NCBI RefSeq assembly: GCF_000179915.2 | Contig: NC_014963.1 | Location: 1,488,001 to 1,552,000 of the forward strand | Length of the DNA stretch: 64,000 nucleotides | Source: Terriglobus saanensis SP1PR4 | GTDB taxonomy: Bacteria > Acidobacteriota > Terriglobia > Terriglobales > Acidobacteriaceae | Reading direction: 5' to 3' | Part shown: positions 1-9,055 of the stretch, in pieces | How positions within the stretch are numbered: position 1 is the first letter of the stretch | How the letters are laid out: each line of letters starts with the position of its first letter | Program-made: the position numbers and the translations under genes | Notes under the pieces: model-generated | Told to the model about the DNA's origin: nothing | What the model saw: only the letters and a program-made list of their open reading frames with translations | Databases searched by the model: none

Positions 1-2139
1 ATTCACCATGAGCAGGTGGAAGGCGTTTTCGACTGGAAGGGGCAACGCGATCTTCGTCACTTCGTGGAACTGTGCAAGCAGCACGGTATGTATGTGTATC
101 CGCGCATCGGTCCCTGGGCGCATGCAGAGGTTCGCAACGGAGGTTTCCCTGACTGGTTACTGAAGAAGGGAGTCGTGCGAACGAACGACCCCGCTTACCT
201 GCAGGAGGTGCAACGCTTCTATGCCGAGATCGGTGAACAGTTGCAAGGCCTGCTCTGGAAAGACGGCGGTCCGGTTGTCGGAACGCAGATCGAGAACGAG
301 TATCGCGGCTCCAATAAAGCCGTAGGCGAGGAACACATCCGCACGCTGAAGCAGATGGCGATTGCTGCCGGCATCGATGTGCCTCTCTACACCGTGACGG
401 GATGGGATGGCGCTGCGATTCCTCTCGACGCTGTTCTGCCGGTCTATGGCGGCTACGCCGATGCTCCGTGGGATGCCTCTGCGGAAAAGCTTCCGCCCAA
501 CGAGGTCTATGCCTTTCGCTTCGCGAATCGCATTGCGGGAAGCATGGGCGCGATTGGTGGCAAGGGGCAGAGTGCTGCCGAGAGTTATCGTGGCACCCCC
601 TTTCTAACCGCCGAAGTCGGAGCGGGAACGCAGGACACGTACTTCCGCAGGCCCGTTCTCAGCACCGACGATGTGGCCGCGATGGCGCCAGTGATGCTGG
701 GCAGCGGCGTGAACCTGCTGGGCTATTACATGTTTCATGGAGGCCGCAATTCGAGCGGCGGCAGCATCACCTTGCAAGAGTCACAGAAGACCGGTTATCC
801 CACGGACGTTCCTGTAAAGTCGTACGACTTTCAGGCTCCGCTCGGCGAGTTTGGACAGGAGCGCGACTCTTTGCGGAAGCTGAAACTGGTGCACTATTTT
901 CTGCATGACTTTGGCGACGTGCTGGCTCCCATGACGCCTCACCAGCCGCAGGAGACTCCTATAAATCCAGCGGACGGGACGGTACCCAGAGTCTCTGTGC
1001 GTACTTCGGGCGAGCAGGGCTTTATCTTCTTCAACAATCACGTTCGTGGTCTGGAGATGCCGATACGACGACAGTTCCAAATCGAGGTGAAGTTGCCCTC
1101 TGGAACGGTTCGCGTTCCAGAGACTCCAATCGATCTGCCATCCGGGGCTTATGGAATCTGGCCTCTCAACTATTCGCTGAACGGCACGCTCCTGCGCTAC
1201 AGCACCGCGCAGCTCTTCAAGCGTGTGCAACGCAAGGGAGAGACGTACTATTTCTTCTTCTCTGTCCCAGGCATGCCTTCGGAGTTTCTGTTTGCGGCTG
1301 GGACGAAGTTTCTGAAGATATCGAAAGAGATTACTCTGACTCACACGGCAGACGGAGTTCGACTCCGTTTGGATTCAAACCGGGAAACAGAAGTGCAGCT
1401 TGCTGGCGGAGTACACCTTGTCCTTCTGCCGGAAGCCGAGGCAGAGCAGGTCTGGGCCGTTGACGACCCCGGTGTACTGGTCATGACTCCGGCGGACTTC
1501 TTCTCCGATTCGGGTACGTGGACGCTGCAGTCTTTAGGCAAGGCCGAGATTCCCTTTGCCGTCTTCGGTGACCACGGTGTACCGACCGCAGCGGGAGCGA
1601 AGGTCATCGCAAAGAGAAGGGAAGGCGTCTTCCAGCGATACGGCGTGACATTGCCTGACATTCCTCTCGACGTGAAGGTCACTCCACTTCGGCAGGCGAC
1701 GGAGCGTTCTCCGTGGGAGTTTGGGCCCGCATTTTCGTGGCGTCCTAAACCGACTCCTCTCGCTCCAGAGGACACCGAATTCGAGCATGCTGCGATGTGG
1801 AAGATAGAACTCCCCGATCTTCTCAAGAGCGACCATATCGCGGATGTCCTTCTGCAGATTAGGTACCAGGGGGATGTTGGCCGACTCTATGGAGGAGATT
1901 GTCTTCTGGATGATGATTTCTGGAATGGTCTTCCCTGGACGATAGGGCTACGTGAGCTTCGAGAGGACACCTGCGGCCAAGGAAAGGAGTTTCATCTCTC
2001 CATACTTCCTCTCCCGGAGCGCTATCCGATGTACCTGGAAAAGGCCTCAGAGCTTCACTTCGAAGGTGGCATCGCGGAAAGCCTCGTGAGTATTAGAGCC
2101 ATACCGCAGTATGAGATAAGAATCAGCGCCAGGCATTAG
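1..2139 (+). CDS. Beta-galactosidase, glycoside hydrolase family 35 (5' end outside window)
   Basis: The reading frame is open from base 1 and already encodes conserved GH35 sequence (HHEQVEGVFDW) before the first possible start codon, so the true start lies upstream. GH35 landmarks follow: GPWAHAEVRNGGFPDWLL, the acid/base motif GTQIENEY (catalytic Glu codon 298-300) and the probable nucleophile in FLTAEVGAG (Glu codon 613-615). The C-terminal half is all-beta, as expected for the sandwich domains. GH35 enzymes release terminal beta-galactose from plant or microbial glycans; export cannot be judged because the N-terminus is missing. The TonB-dependent receptor downstream on the same strand suggests a small glycan-use locus, which is inference. 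The family call is firm; the substrate is not known. Confidence 0.9.
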   Translation: MHHEQVEGVFDWKGQRDLRHFVELCKQHGMYVYPRIGPWAHAEVRNGGFPDWLLKKGVVRTNDPAYLQEVQRFYAEIGEQLQGLLWKDGGPVVGTQIENEYRGSNKAVGEEHIRTLKQMAIAAGIDVPLYTVTGWDGAAIPLDAVLPVYGGYADAPWDASAEKLPPNEVYAFRFANRIAGSMGAIGGKGQSAAESYRGTPFLTAEVGAGTQDTYFRRPVLSTDDVAAMAPVMLGSGVNLLGYYMFHGGRNSSGGSITLQESQKTGYPTDVPVKSYDFQAPLGEFGQERDSLRKLKLVHYFLHDFGDVLAPMTPHQPQETPINPADGTVPRVSVRTSGEQGFIFFNNHVRGLEMPIRRQFQIEVKLPSGTVRVPETPIDLPSGAYGIWPLNYSLNGTLLRYSTAQLFKRVQRKGETYYFFFSVPGMPSEFLFAAGTKFLKISKEITLTHTADGVRLRLDSNRETEVQLAGGVHLVLLPEAEAEQVWAVDDPGVLVMTPADFFSDSGTWTLQSLGKAEIPFAVFGDHGVPTAAGAKVIAKRREGVFQRYGVTLPDIPLDVKVTPLRQATERSPWEFGPAFSWRPKPTPLAPEDTEFEHAAMWKIELPDLLKSDHIADVLLQIRYQGDVGRLYGGDCLLDDDFWNGLPWTIGLRELREDTCGQGKEFHLSILPLPERYPMYLEKASELHFEGGIAESLVSIRAIPQYEIRISARH

Positions 2140-2296
2140 CAGCAATTCCTAAAATCTTCCGCCACTCCTACTTTCGGCGGATTTGCGTTGTGCGTGTGGA
2201 AGCTTAGAGTCCCTCTGTCATGGATTTGGCATCACGAGGCGTTCCCGGGCTTCCACAAACCTATCCGGGAGAAGCGTCACCTTTTGGAGGCAACAC

Positions 2297-5200
2297 ATGA
2301 AATGTAATCACCGGACCTGTGCGCACGCACGCAACTTCGTTCGCCGTACGGGTCTTTCCAGCGTTCTTCGCATCACGCTCCTTCTCTTTTTCGTAAGTTC
2401 AGGAGCGGCGTCGCTTCTGGCGCAAGGAGGCAGCGCGACGCTGAGTGGAACGATCGTCGACTCAGCGGGTGCTGCTGTCCCGTCGGCCCACGTCACCGTG
2501 ACGAATGTCGATACGAACTTGTCGCTGCCCGCTGACGCGAATACCTCGGGGCTGTATCGTTTTCCCTCACTCCCTCCGGGCAATTACACCCTAAAGGTGG
2601 AGCAGAAGGGCTTTCAAGGATTTCAACAAACCGGCATTGTTCTAACGGTCAGCCAGCAGGCAACGCTGGATGTTGCTCTGAAGATTGGTAGTGAGTCGGA
2701 GACCGTCAACGTAAGCGCCGACGCGGCCCTCATCAACGCCACGAACGCAGAAGTCAGCAACACGGTAGGCGAACGCGCGATCCGGGAGCTTCCGCTCAAT
2801 GGACGCGATCCTTCCAGTCTGGTTCTTCTCTCGCCGGGTACGGTCAACATCCTGAACACGGGTGGTGGAACACAGCAGGGAGAAACCACTTTTCCAAATG
2901 AATCCGGTGCCTCCGCAGGCGGGGGACGGCAGGGAAGCACCCTCTATCTTCTCGACGGCGTGCCGAACATGGACACCTACATGCTTCTCGCAGCACCCTC
3001 TCCGAACGCCGATGCCACAAGCGAATTCCGCGTCATCTCGAATAACTTCGACGCGCACTACGGATTTTCTCCAGGCGCCATCGTCAGTATCGATACCAAG
3101 AGCGGAACCAACTCTCTCCATGGTGGAGCCTTTGAGTTTCTCCGCAACAGCGCGTTGAATTCGGCGAACTACTTCTCCAAGCAGGTCGACCCGCTCAAGC
3201 GCAACCAGTTCGGTGGCTTCCTGGGCGGTCCCATCATGAAGAACAAGCTCTTCCTCTTCGGCAACTACCAGGGAACGCGCCAGACCTCCACTGCCACGGC
3301 GAACAGCGCCAACACGCCGACCCAGGCCATGTTGAATGGCGACTTCAGCGCTTATCCCACCACGCTCGGCGGACCCTTCACGACAATCAATGGCAAGAAA
3401 AATCAGGTCAGCCCAACTCTCTTCGATCCTGCGTCGGTCAAGATCGCAACCACTGCCTTGCCGCTCGGCCAGGATCCCGCGAGTGGTCTTATTTATTTCC
3501 AAAGTCCCGCATCGAAAGAAACCTTCGACGAAGGTACCGGGCGACTGGACTACACGATCAACGATCGCCAGCGTCTGACTATTCGCAGTTTTAACCAGTA
3601 TTACAACCGCTCAGAAGGTGCGACACCGGGTAACATCCTTTCGGTCAACGCGGGCAAGCAGGGGAAGTACTTCAATGAAGTGCTGAACCACACCTGGACG
3701 ATCACTCCCAGCACAGTGAATGCGCTCTCACTCTTCTGGAATCAGATGCACGTCTTTAACGTCGGCACGCAGCGTGACTCCTCTGGTAACGCCTTCTGTC
3801 TCTCGAAGTACATCAACGTGACGGAGGTGCCTGGCACCTGTTACACCGAAGGCTTCAGTGTGACCGGAGGATTTTCCGGACCATACAACGAGTACACGGG
3901 CGAGATGCGCCACTCCTTCGGCTTCTCCGATTACCTTACAAAGACGATCGGCAATCACACGCTCTCCGCTGGCGCTGACCTCTGGCGGCAGTCCGCGCGC
4001 GAGTTGACTTACTATCCTTCAGACCCCATCGTTGCTTTCAATGGCTACTACACGGGCTTCGGCCTCGCAGATTTCCTTCTTGGCAAGGTCGGTTCTTTCC
4101 AGCAGGGTGCTGGCGAAATTGCAGATGTCACCGGAACGTTGCTCGGTGCCTATGTGCAGGACCAGTTCCGTCTTCGTCCAAACCTGACGATCACAGCGGG
4201 GCTTCGCTGGGATCCAAATCTTGCACCGAAGTCCAAGGCTGGACGTGGCTCTGTCTGGGTTCCAGGGCAGCAGAGCACGATGTTCCCCGGCGCTCCCGCA
4301 GGTCTTCTTTTCCCCGGTGATCCCGGAGTTCCAGATTCGCTGGTGCGGAACAGCTACGGATACTTCGAACCGCGTATCGCCGTCGCTCTCCAGGCCACTC
4401 CAAGGATGGCGATCCGTGCAGGCTTCGGCATGTTCACGGCCCCGCTGCCCTATTCCATCTACAACCACGTTGCAGATATCAGCCCCTTCAGCCCGACTTA
4501 CACCTTCTACGGCAGCAGCACGCAGGACATCCAGTTTTCTAACCCATGGGCCACCTTTACGCCCACCGGTGGTGTCAGTCCCTTTCCTCCGTTCGCGTAC
4601 AGCCTGACTCCACCGCCATCCAACTTTAATTTCGGAAGTCAGACGACCGTTCCCGCTACCTTCTTGCCGAACTTCAAACTCGGCATGACGCAAAGCTGGA
4701 ATCTCTCCATCGAACAGCAGTTCACAAACTCTCTCGTGGCGCATATGGCCTATGTTGGCAGCGAGTCTTACCATCAGACCACTGCAATCGATAGCAATCC
4801 TGGCCAGATTCAAGCAAATGTCCGCGGCGTCCGTCCGAATGCTGAGTTCGGGCAGGTGTTGACCACGACCAGCCTCGGCACCAGCAACTATCACTCACTT
4901 CAACTGCAGATGGAAAAGCGCATGTCTCACGGCTTCCAGATCCAGTCCAGCTTCACCTGGTCCAAGACGATTGATCTTGGCTCTTCAGGAAATGTGACCT
5001 TCGGAAGCCCCGCGCTCGCGAACCCCTACGATGTGGGTTACAACCGCGGCGTCTCCGATCTTAGCTTCCCCTTCGTCTCGGTGACCAACGGTGTCTACAC
5101 TACGCCCGCTCTGCGCGGTTGGAATCCGCTGATGCGTGGTGCTCTTGGTGAGTGGGAGATTTCGGCGATCTACACGCTTCAGTCGGGACGTCCGTTCGGT

Positions 5201-5611
5201 ATCCCCGGCGGCGGCAGTTCGAACAACTCCGGGGCCCTACAGTATCAGGATCGCGCGGATACGACTCCAGGCGTTCCCGTACAAACCCATCAGGGCAGCA
5301 AAGAACAGTGGCTGAATCAATACTTCACCACCTCGGCCTTCCAGCAGAATGCGCCCGGCACCTTCGGCAACAGCGGTCGCAACATCCTTCGCGCCCCTGG
5401 TATCAATTACAGCGATGCCGCCGTCATGAAGAACTGGAGTGCACACGAGCGTTATCGCTTGCAGTTCCGTTGGGAGCTCTTCAACGCGTTCAACCACACC
5501 AGCTTTGGCCTGCCAGATACGAACTCGTCCAGTGGAACGTATGGCCGCATCACGTCCGTGGGCAGCGTCGCTCCACGCGTTATGCAGGCTGGCCTGAAGC
5601 TCACCTTCTAG
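2297..5611 (+). CDS. TonB-dependent receptor, Oar-like, with N-terminal carboxypeptidase-regulatory-like domain
   Basis: An 1104-residue outer-membrane protein. The ATG at 2297 is preceded by GGAGG (2286-2290), so it is preferred over a start 114 nt upstream. A signal peptide (about residues 15-45, ending near SLLAQGG) leads into a carboxypeptidase-regulatory-like beta-sandwich (about 48-130: GTIVDSAGAAVPSA, then GLYRFPSLPPGNY), a plug region (ELPLNGRD, SIDTKSGTNSLHGGAFEF) and a long beta-barrel ending in LKLTF with the C-terminal Phe typical of barrels. Such receptors import large or scarce ligands with TonB energy and are greatly expanded in Terriglobia. The upstream GH35 gene hints at an oligosaccharide ligand. 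A strong hairpin follows the stop codon. Confidence 0.9.
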   Translation: MKCNHRTCAHARNFVRRTGLSSVLRITLLLFFVSSGAASLLAQGGSATLSGTIVDSAGAAVPSAHVTVTNVDTNLSLPADANTSGLYRFPSLPPGNYTLKVEQKGFQGFQQTGIVLTVSQQATLDVALKIGSESETVNVSADAALINATNAEVSNTVGERAIRELPLNGRDPSSLVLLSPGTVNILNTGGGTQQGETTFPNESGASAGGGRQGSTLYLLDGVPNMDTYMLLAAPSPNADATSEFRVISNNFDAHYGFSPGAIVSIDTKSGTNSLHGGAFEFLRNSALNSANYFSKQVDPLKRNQFGGFLGGPIMKNKLFLFGNYQGTRQTSTATANSANTPTQAMLNGDFSAYPTTLGGPFTTINGKKNQVSPTLFDPASVKIATTALPLGQDPASGLIYFQSPASKETFDEGTGRLDYTINDRQRLTIRSFNQYYNRSEGATPGNILSVNAGKQGKYFNEVLNHTWTITPSTVNALSLFWNQMHVFNVGTQRDSSGNAFCLSKYINVTEVPGTCYTEGFSVTGGFSGPYNEYTGEMRHSFGFSDYLTKTIGNHTLSAGADLWRQSARELTYYPSDPIVAFNGYYTGFGLADFLLGKVGSFQQGAGEIADVTGTLLGAYVQDQFRLRPNLTITAGLRWDPNLAPKSKAGRGSVWVPGQQSTMFPGAPAGLLFPGDPGVPDSLVRNSYGYFEPRIAVALQATPRMAIRAGFGMFTAPLPYSIYNHVADISPFSPTYTFYGSSTQDIQFSNPWATFTPTGGVSPFPPFAYSLTPPPSNFNFGSQTTVPATFLPNFKLGMTQSWNLSIEQQFTNSLVAHMAYVGSESYHQTTAIDSNPGQIQANVRGVRPNAEFGQVLTTTSLGTSNYHSLQLQMEKRMSHGFQIQSSFTWSKTIDLGSSGNVTFGSPALANPYDVGYNRGVSDLSFPFVSVTNGVYTTPALRGWNPLMRGALGEWEISAIYTLQSGRPFGIPGGGSSNNSGALQYQDRADTTPGVPVQTHQGSKEQWLNQYFTTSAFQQNAPGTFGNSGRNILRAPGINYSDAAVMKNWSAHERYRLQFRWELFNAFNHTSFGLPDTNSSSGTYGRITSVGSVAPRVMQAGLKLTF

Positions 5612-5630
5612 TGCAATAGTCGTTCAAGCA

Positions 5631-5667
5631 AAAAGCACCGCTCATTCTTAGAATGAGCGGTGCTTTT
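5631..5667. terminator. Bidirectional intrinsic terminator
   Basis: A perfect 17-bp stem (5631-5647 with 5651-5667) with a 3-nt loop; A-runs on the left and T-runs on the right make it work in both directions. It separates the convergent TonB receptor and cupin genes. Confidence 0.88.
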
Positions 5668-5695
5668 GGTTATAATTTGCGCACAAGGTTTTGTA

Positions 5696-6091
5696 CTAAG
5701 CCATGTATTGCTCATCGGTCACATGTTCCATCCAGTCGACGGCCTTCCCGTCGAGCTTCTCCGCAATCGCGATGTGCGTGATCGCTGTGGTCGGTGTCGC
5801 TCCGTGCCAGTGCTTCTCACCCGGAGAAAACCAGACCACATCCCCGGGGCGAATCTCCTCGATGGGTCCACCCTCTCGTTGAGCCCATCCGAAGCCCGCC
5901 GTTACGATGAGCGTCTGGCCCAGCGGATGCGTATGCCATGCCGTGCGTGCGCCGGGCTCGAAGGTGACGATGGCTCCTCCAACACGTGCTGGTTCGGTCC
6001 CCTGGAACGGCTGGTCCAGGCGTACTGTTCCTGTAAACCACTCTGAAGGTCCCTTGGCTGAAGGCTGCGAGCCGATACGTTTGATTTCCAT
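5696..6091 (-). CDS. Manganese-dependent cupin, hydroxynitrile-lyase type
   Basis: A 131-residue single-domain cupin. The start at 6091 (MEIKRIGSQ) has GGGAGA just upstream; a start 30 nt further up is less likely. Seen in the sequence: His53 and His55 in [10 protein letters not shown], Gln59, and His94 in PGEKHWHG. From memory these are the Mn(II) ligands, at identical numbering, of the Granulicella tundricola (R)-hydroxynitrile lyase, which is also 131 residues and ends in the same MEHVTDEQY segment. That enzyme reversibly splits cyanohydrins into HCN and an aldehyde; its natural role is unclear. Position 110 is Ala here, where I recall Gln in the characterised enzyme, so activity could differ. 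Related proteins are often annotated only as 'cupin' or as carboxymuconolactone-decarboxylase-associated. Two dyads lie upstream. Confidence 0.88.
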   Translation of the reverse strand: MEIKRIGSQPSAKGPSEWFTGTVRLDQPFQGTEPARVGGAIVTFEPGARTAWHTHPLGQTLIVTAGFGWAQREGGPIEEIRPGDVVWFSPGEKHWHGATPTTAITHIAIAEKLDGKAVDWMEHVTDEQYMA

Positions 6092-6117
6092 CGTGATCTC
6101 TCCCTTTTGGTAGTGGA

Positions 6118-6148
6118 GCATAAATTTATGCGACGAAACTCTTCGTCG
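6118..6148. promoter_or_regulatory. Two abutting dyads upstream of the cupin gene (candidate operator)
   Basis: Positions 6118-6131 form a perfect 14-base palindrome (GCATAAATTTATGC), immediately followed by a 7-bp inverted repeat with a 4-nt spacer (6131-6137 with 6142-6148). They sit 27-57 nt upstream of the cupin ATG, where a repressor or activator would bind. No regulator gene is adjacent, so the binding protein is unknown. Confidence 0.4.
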
Positions 6149-6522
6149 TGACGGTCAACGACTAAAGGCTTGTTTTTGGCGGGGCTGTTACACTTTCATG
6201 AATGGACTTGATGGACATCTTTGTTCTTTCAAACGGCTCGAACCTGGAAACAGACTCGCCGTCCATGCTTCAGTGTGTTTGCCGCTGTTGTTCTTGTCGG
6301 TAGAACTTCCGAATATCTCTGCTTTTGCGATTCGCTAAGTGTTGAGATTGAAATGCGTTTCACCTTCCATATGCTGGGAAGCACATCATTCTGTTACACC
6401 GTCTCTCTTCCCTCCTAAATTCCGTTTTGCCCTCGAAGCCGAACTGGTTCGGTCGCGAAACGGAACATGAACTCTTGGCAGTGCCGAATCATACTCATAT
6501 CTATTTCTGAAACGAGAGCGAC
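6149..6522. other. Intergenic region between divergent cupin and sulfatase genes
   Basis: About 370 bases that must hold promoters for both flanking genes. It is more A+T-rich than the coding sequence. A 65-codon frame at 6221-6418 has no family resemblance and no ribosome binding site, and I do not call it. I see no RNA gene or further clear dyad. Confidence 0.5.
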
Positions 6523-8010
6523 TTGAATCGACGCGACTTTATAGGACTTTCCTCCTCGGCCGCCGTACTTGCGGCGACACGGGCACTTCCCGCTGCTGCC
6601 TCGAAGAAGGGCGAGGGGCGTCCGAACTTCCTTTTCATGATTGCGGATGACCTGATGTTCCGTACGATCCGGGCGATCAACAACCCGGAGGTGCATACCC
6701 CGAACCTCGACAAGCTTGTCCAGTCGGGCACGCACTTCACGCATTGCTTTCACCAGGGGTCGTGGACAGGTGCCGTCTGCATCGCCAGCCGGACGATGCT
6801 GAATACCGGCTTGACCTGCTTTGAGGCGAGCAAGGTCGAGATGCGTGACCAGTCGAACAACAGTGTGCCGTCGTGGGGTCAGACCCTTCGCGAGGCGGGC
6901 TATGACACCTTCATCACAGGCAAGTGGCATCTGGACGCTGTGACCCTGTCGCGAGCGTTCTCCGAACAATCCGCCGTGGGGCCGGGTTACCTGGCTTCGA
7001 CCAAGGACATGTACGACCGCCCTGCACCCGGCAACACATGGGACCCGGCGAACAAGTCCCTGTTGGGCCACTGGCAAAAGCGTGGCATCTGGAAGAACGA
7101 ACGCGATAATAACGACATCGAGCACTCCAGCGAGATCTACGCCGACGCTGCCATCGAGCACCTCGGCAAGGTTGCAAAGCGCGATGCGCCCTTCTTTATG
7201 TACGTCGGCTTCAATGCACCGCATGACCCGCGCCAGGCGCCTCAGGAATATCTGGACCTGTACCCAGCGGATAAGATCGCCATCCCTCCAAACTACCTGC
7301 CAGAGCACCCATTCGATCAGGGAGAACATAAGACGCGCGACGAACTTCTTGCGCCTTTCCCACGTACGCAGCATGATGTGCAGGTCCATCGCCGCGAGTA
7401 TTACGCGATCATCTCGCACATGGACGCGCAGATCGGCCGCATCTTCGATGCGCTCAAGAAATCGGGCAAGGCCGACAACACGTACATCATCCTCACGGCC
7501 GACCACGGCCTCTCCGTAGGAGAGCACGGCCTGATGGGCAAGCAAAACCAATACGAGCGCTCCATGCGCATGCCCCTCATCCTCTCCGGTCCCGGCATCA
7601 AGGCAGGGAAGCAGGTAGATGAGATGGTCTACCAGCACTCCATGTACGCCACAACCTGTGATCTTGCGGGCGTACCGATTCCGGCGCACGTCGGTTTCCC
7701 CTCGCTCGTTCCAATGTTGAAAGCCGAGAATCCGCAGCCAGTGAACGATGCCATGTTCGGCTGGCTGAACGTGCTTCAGCGCTCAATACGGACGAAGCAG
7801 CACAAGCTCATCTTCTACGCTCCGATCAAGCGCTATCAGGTATTCGACCTGGAAAAAGACCCATGGGAGACGCACGATCTGGTCGACGATCCAGTCTACG
7901 CGCAAATCAAAGTCGAGCTGATCGCCAAACTCAAAGCGAAGCAGAAAGAACTCGGCGATTTCATGGACATCGAAAACACGCAGAAGGTACCGGAGAAGTT
8001 CGACGGTTGA
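6523..8010 (+). CDS. Tat-exported type I sulfatase with CxAxR active-site motif
   Basis: A 495-residue sulfatase with a TTG start; ATG is absent in this stretch, and the N-terminus MNRRDFIGLSSSAAVLAATR is a twin-arginine signal peptide. Alkaline-phosphatase-fold landmarks: NFLFMIADD (metal ligands Asp42-Asp43), the formylglycine motif C86-I-A-S-R90 with Thr95-Gly96 of the longer signature, and a second metal site at TADHG (Asp327, His328). The usual Pro of CxPxR is Ala here; the Cys to be oxidised and the Arg are kept. The enzyme would hydrolyse sulfate esters in the periplasm after its Cys becomes formylglycine. A gene for the modifying enzyme lies 1 kb downstream on the same strand. The layout resembles choline- or heparan-type sulfatases, but the substrate cannot be read from sequence. 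Confidence 0.9.
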   Translation: MNRRDFIGLSSSAAVLAATRALPAAASKKGEGRPNFLFMIADDLMFRTIRAINNPEVHTPNLDKLVQSGTHFTHCFHQGSWTGAVCIASRTMLNTGLTCFEASKVEMRDQSNNSVPSWGQTLREAGYDTFITGKWHLDAVTLSRAFSEQSAVGPGYLASTKDMYDRPAPGNTWDPANKSLLGHWQKRGIWKNERDNNDIEHSSEIYADAAIEHLGKVAKRDAPFFMYVGFNAPHDPRQAPQEYLDLYPADKIAIPPNYLPEHPFDQGEHKTRDELLAPFPRTQHDVQVHRREYYAIISHMDAQIGRIFDALKKSGKADNTYIILTADHGLSVGEHGLMGKQNQYERSMRMPLILSGPGIKAGKQVDEMVYQHSMYATTCDLAGVPIPAHVGFPSLVPMLKAENPQPVNDAMFGWLNVLQRSIRTKQHKLIFYAPIKRYQVFDLEKDPWETHDLVDDPVYAQIKVELIAKLKAKQKELGDFMDIENTQKVPEKFDG

Positions 8011-8149
8011 TCTTCAAACCTTTGCTCCAAAATCGGTTGCGCCCAACGGCAGAACGGCCAAAGGTCGTCGACCACTATGCAACGCATCCACCGAACACTG
8101 CTTTTCCTTTCTCTTCTGGTGCAGATCGCTGCACGCATCACGTTCTAAC

Positions 8150-8201
8150 CTCTTTCAGGTAGGGGCCCGTGCACCGTTGGCGGGCCCATACTTTGAAAGA
8201 G
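8150..8201 (+). promoter_or_regulatory. Bipartite hairpin in the leader of the parvulin/FGE pair
   Basis: Two nested inverted repeats: an outer 8-bp arm (8150-8157 with 8194-8201) and an inner 7-bp G+C-rich arm (8163-8169 with 8181-8187). It lies between the sulfatase stop and the parvulin start and ends 26 nt before that ATG. It has no U-tract, so it is not a simple terminator; an mRNA-processing or translation-control element is possible. Confidence 0.4.
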
Positions 8202-8227
8202 CAAGCGAAGCATGAAACAGTAACGAT

Positions 8228-9055
8228 ATGGCGTACCTGGTAAATGGCGAGTTGGTGAGCGATGAGCTTCTCTTCGGAGAGTTCCATCATCTTGGCGGCT
8301 CGTCGATCGATCCCTCCCAACCCGGCGCGGAACATGAAGCGCGTGTGCTGCGACAGATGGCAGAACAGCGCATTCTCAGTGCAGTTCTGTTGCGGCAGTT
8401 GGCCGTGGGAGCAGGGATCACTGCGTCCGACGAAGAAGTGGATACACGCCGTCGCGCACAGTGGGGAACATCCAGTGCGTCAGTGTGCGGGCCTGGCGTC
8501 TATCTTGCCATTCGCGACAATCTGTTGATTGAAAAATATTCGCAATGGCTCACGCGTCATGAGATGCGGCCCTCGCGTGAGGAAGTCGAGCGCTACTACG
8601 AGCAGCATCGCGTGGAGTTTCATCAGCCGGAGCGGATCGAAGTCGCGCACATCATCTGCAACATCGACCGTCCGGAGGATCGCGCAGTGGCTCAATCGAA
8701 AATGCAACAGGCCGAGATGGAGTTGAACACAGGCAAGCCATTTCAAAAGGTGGCTGAGAAATACTCAGACTGTGGCGGCAAGGTTCCGCTGGGCTGGATC
8801 ACGCGCGGCGTTATGGTCGAAGAGTTCGATGAAGTCGTCTTCACACTGAAGCGCAATGAGCGCTCAGAGATTTTTTCTTCGCGCTTCGGTCTGCACATTG
8901 CTACCGTGCTGAACATTAAACCCGCAGGCTACGAGCCACTGCAGGAAGTAAAGCTCTCCATCGCCAAACGCATGCTGGAAGAGCGGCGACAGAAAACTGT
9001 GCGCCTCGCTGTGGATGAAGCCACGCGACGTGCCGTAATTGAGGTAGTGGCATGA
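8228..9055 (+). CDS. Parvulin-like peptidyl-prolyl isomerase / chaperone (NifM-like)
   Basis: A 275-residue protein without a signal peptide, so probably cytoplasmic. Residues about 1-120 are helical and SurA/NifM-like (ending [20 protein letters not shown]); residues about 135-235 carry a PpiC rotamase fold, with [29 protein letters not shown] and [13 protein letters not shown]. Parvulins catalyse prolyl cis-trans isomerisation and can act as folding helpers for one client. Its stop overlaps the start of the formylglycine-generating enzyme gene by ATGA, which implies coupled translation. I infer that it helps fold that enzyme, or the sulfatase before export; this is not shown by sequence. 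No clear Shine-Dalgarno precedes its ATG. Confidence 0.82.
   Translation: MAYLVNGELVSDELLFGEFHHLGGSSIDPSQPGAEHEARVLRQMAEQRILSAVLLRQLAVGAGITASDEEVDTRRRAQWGTSSASVCGPGVYLAIRDNLLIEKYSQWLTRHEMRPSREEVERYYEQHRVEFHQPERIEVAHIICNIDRPEDRAVAQSKMQQAEMELNTGKPFQKVAEKYSDCGGKVPLGWITRGVMVEEFDEVVFTLKRNERSEIFSSRFGLHIATVLNIKPAGYEPLQEVKLSIAKRMLEERRQKTVRLAVDEATRRAVIEVVA

Noticed and set aside
6221-6418. 65-codon plus-strand frame in the cupin-sulfatase gap
   Set aside because: No ribosome binding site, odd composition, no resemblance to any family I know.
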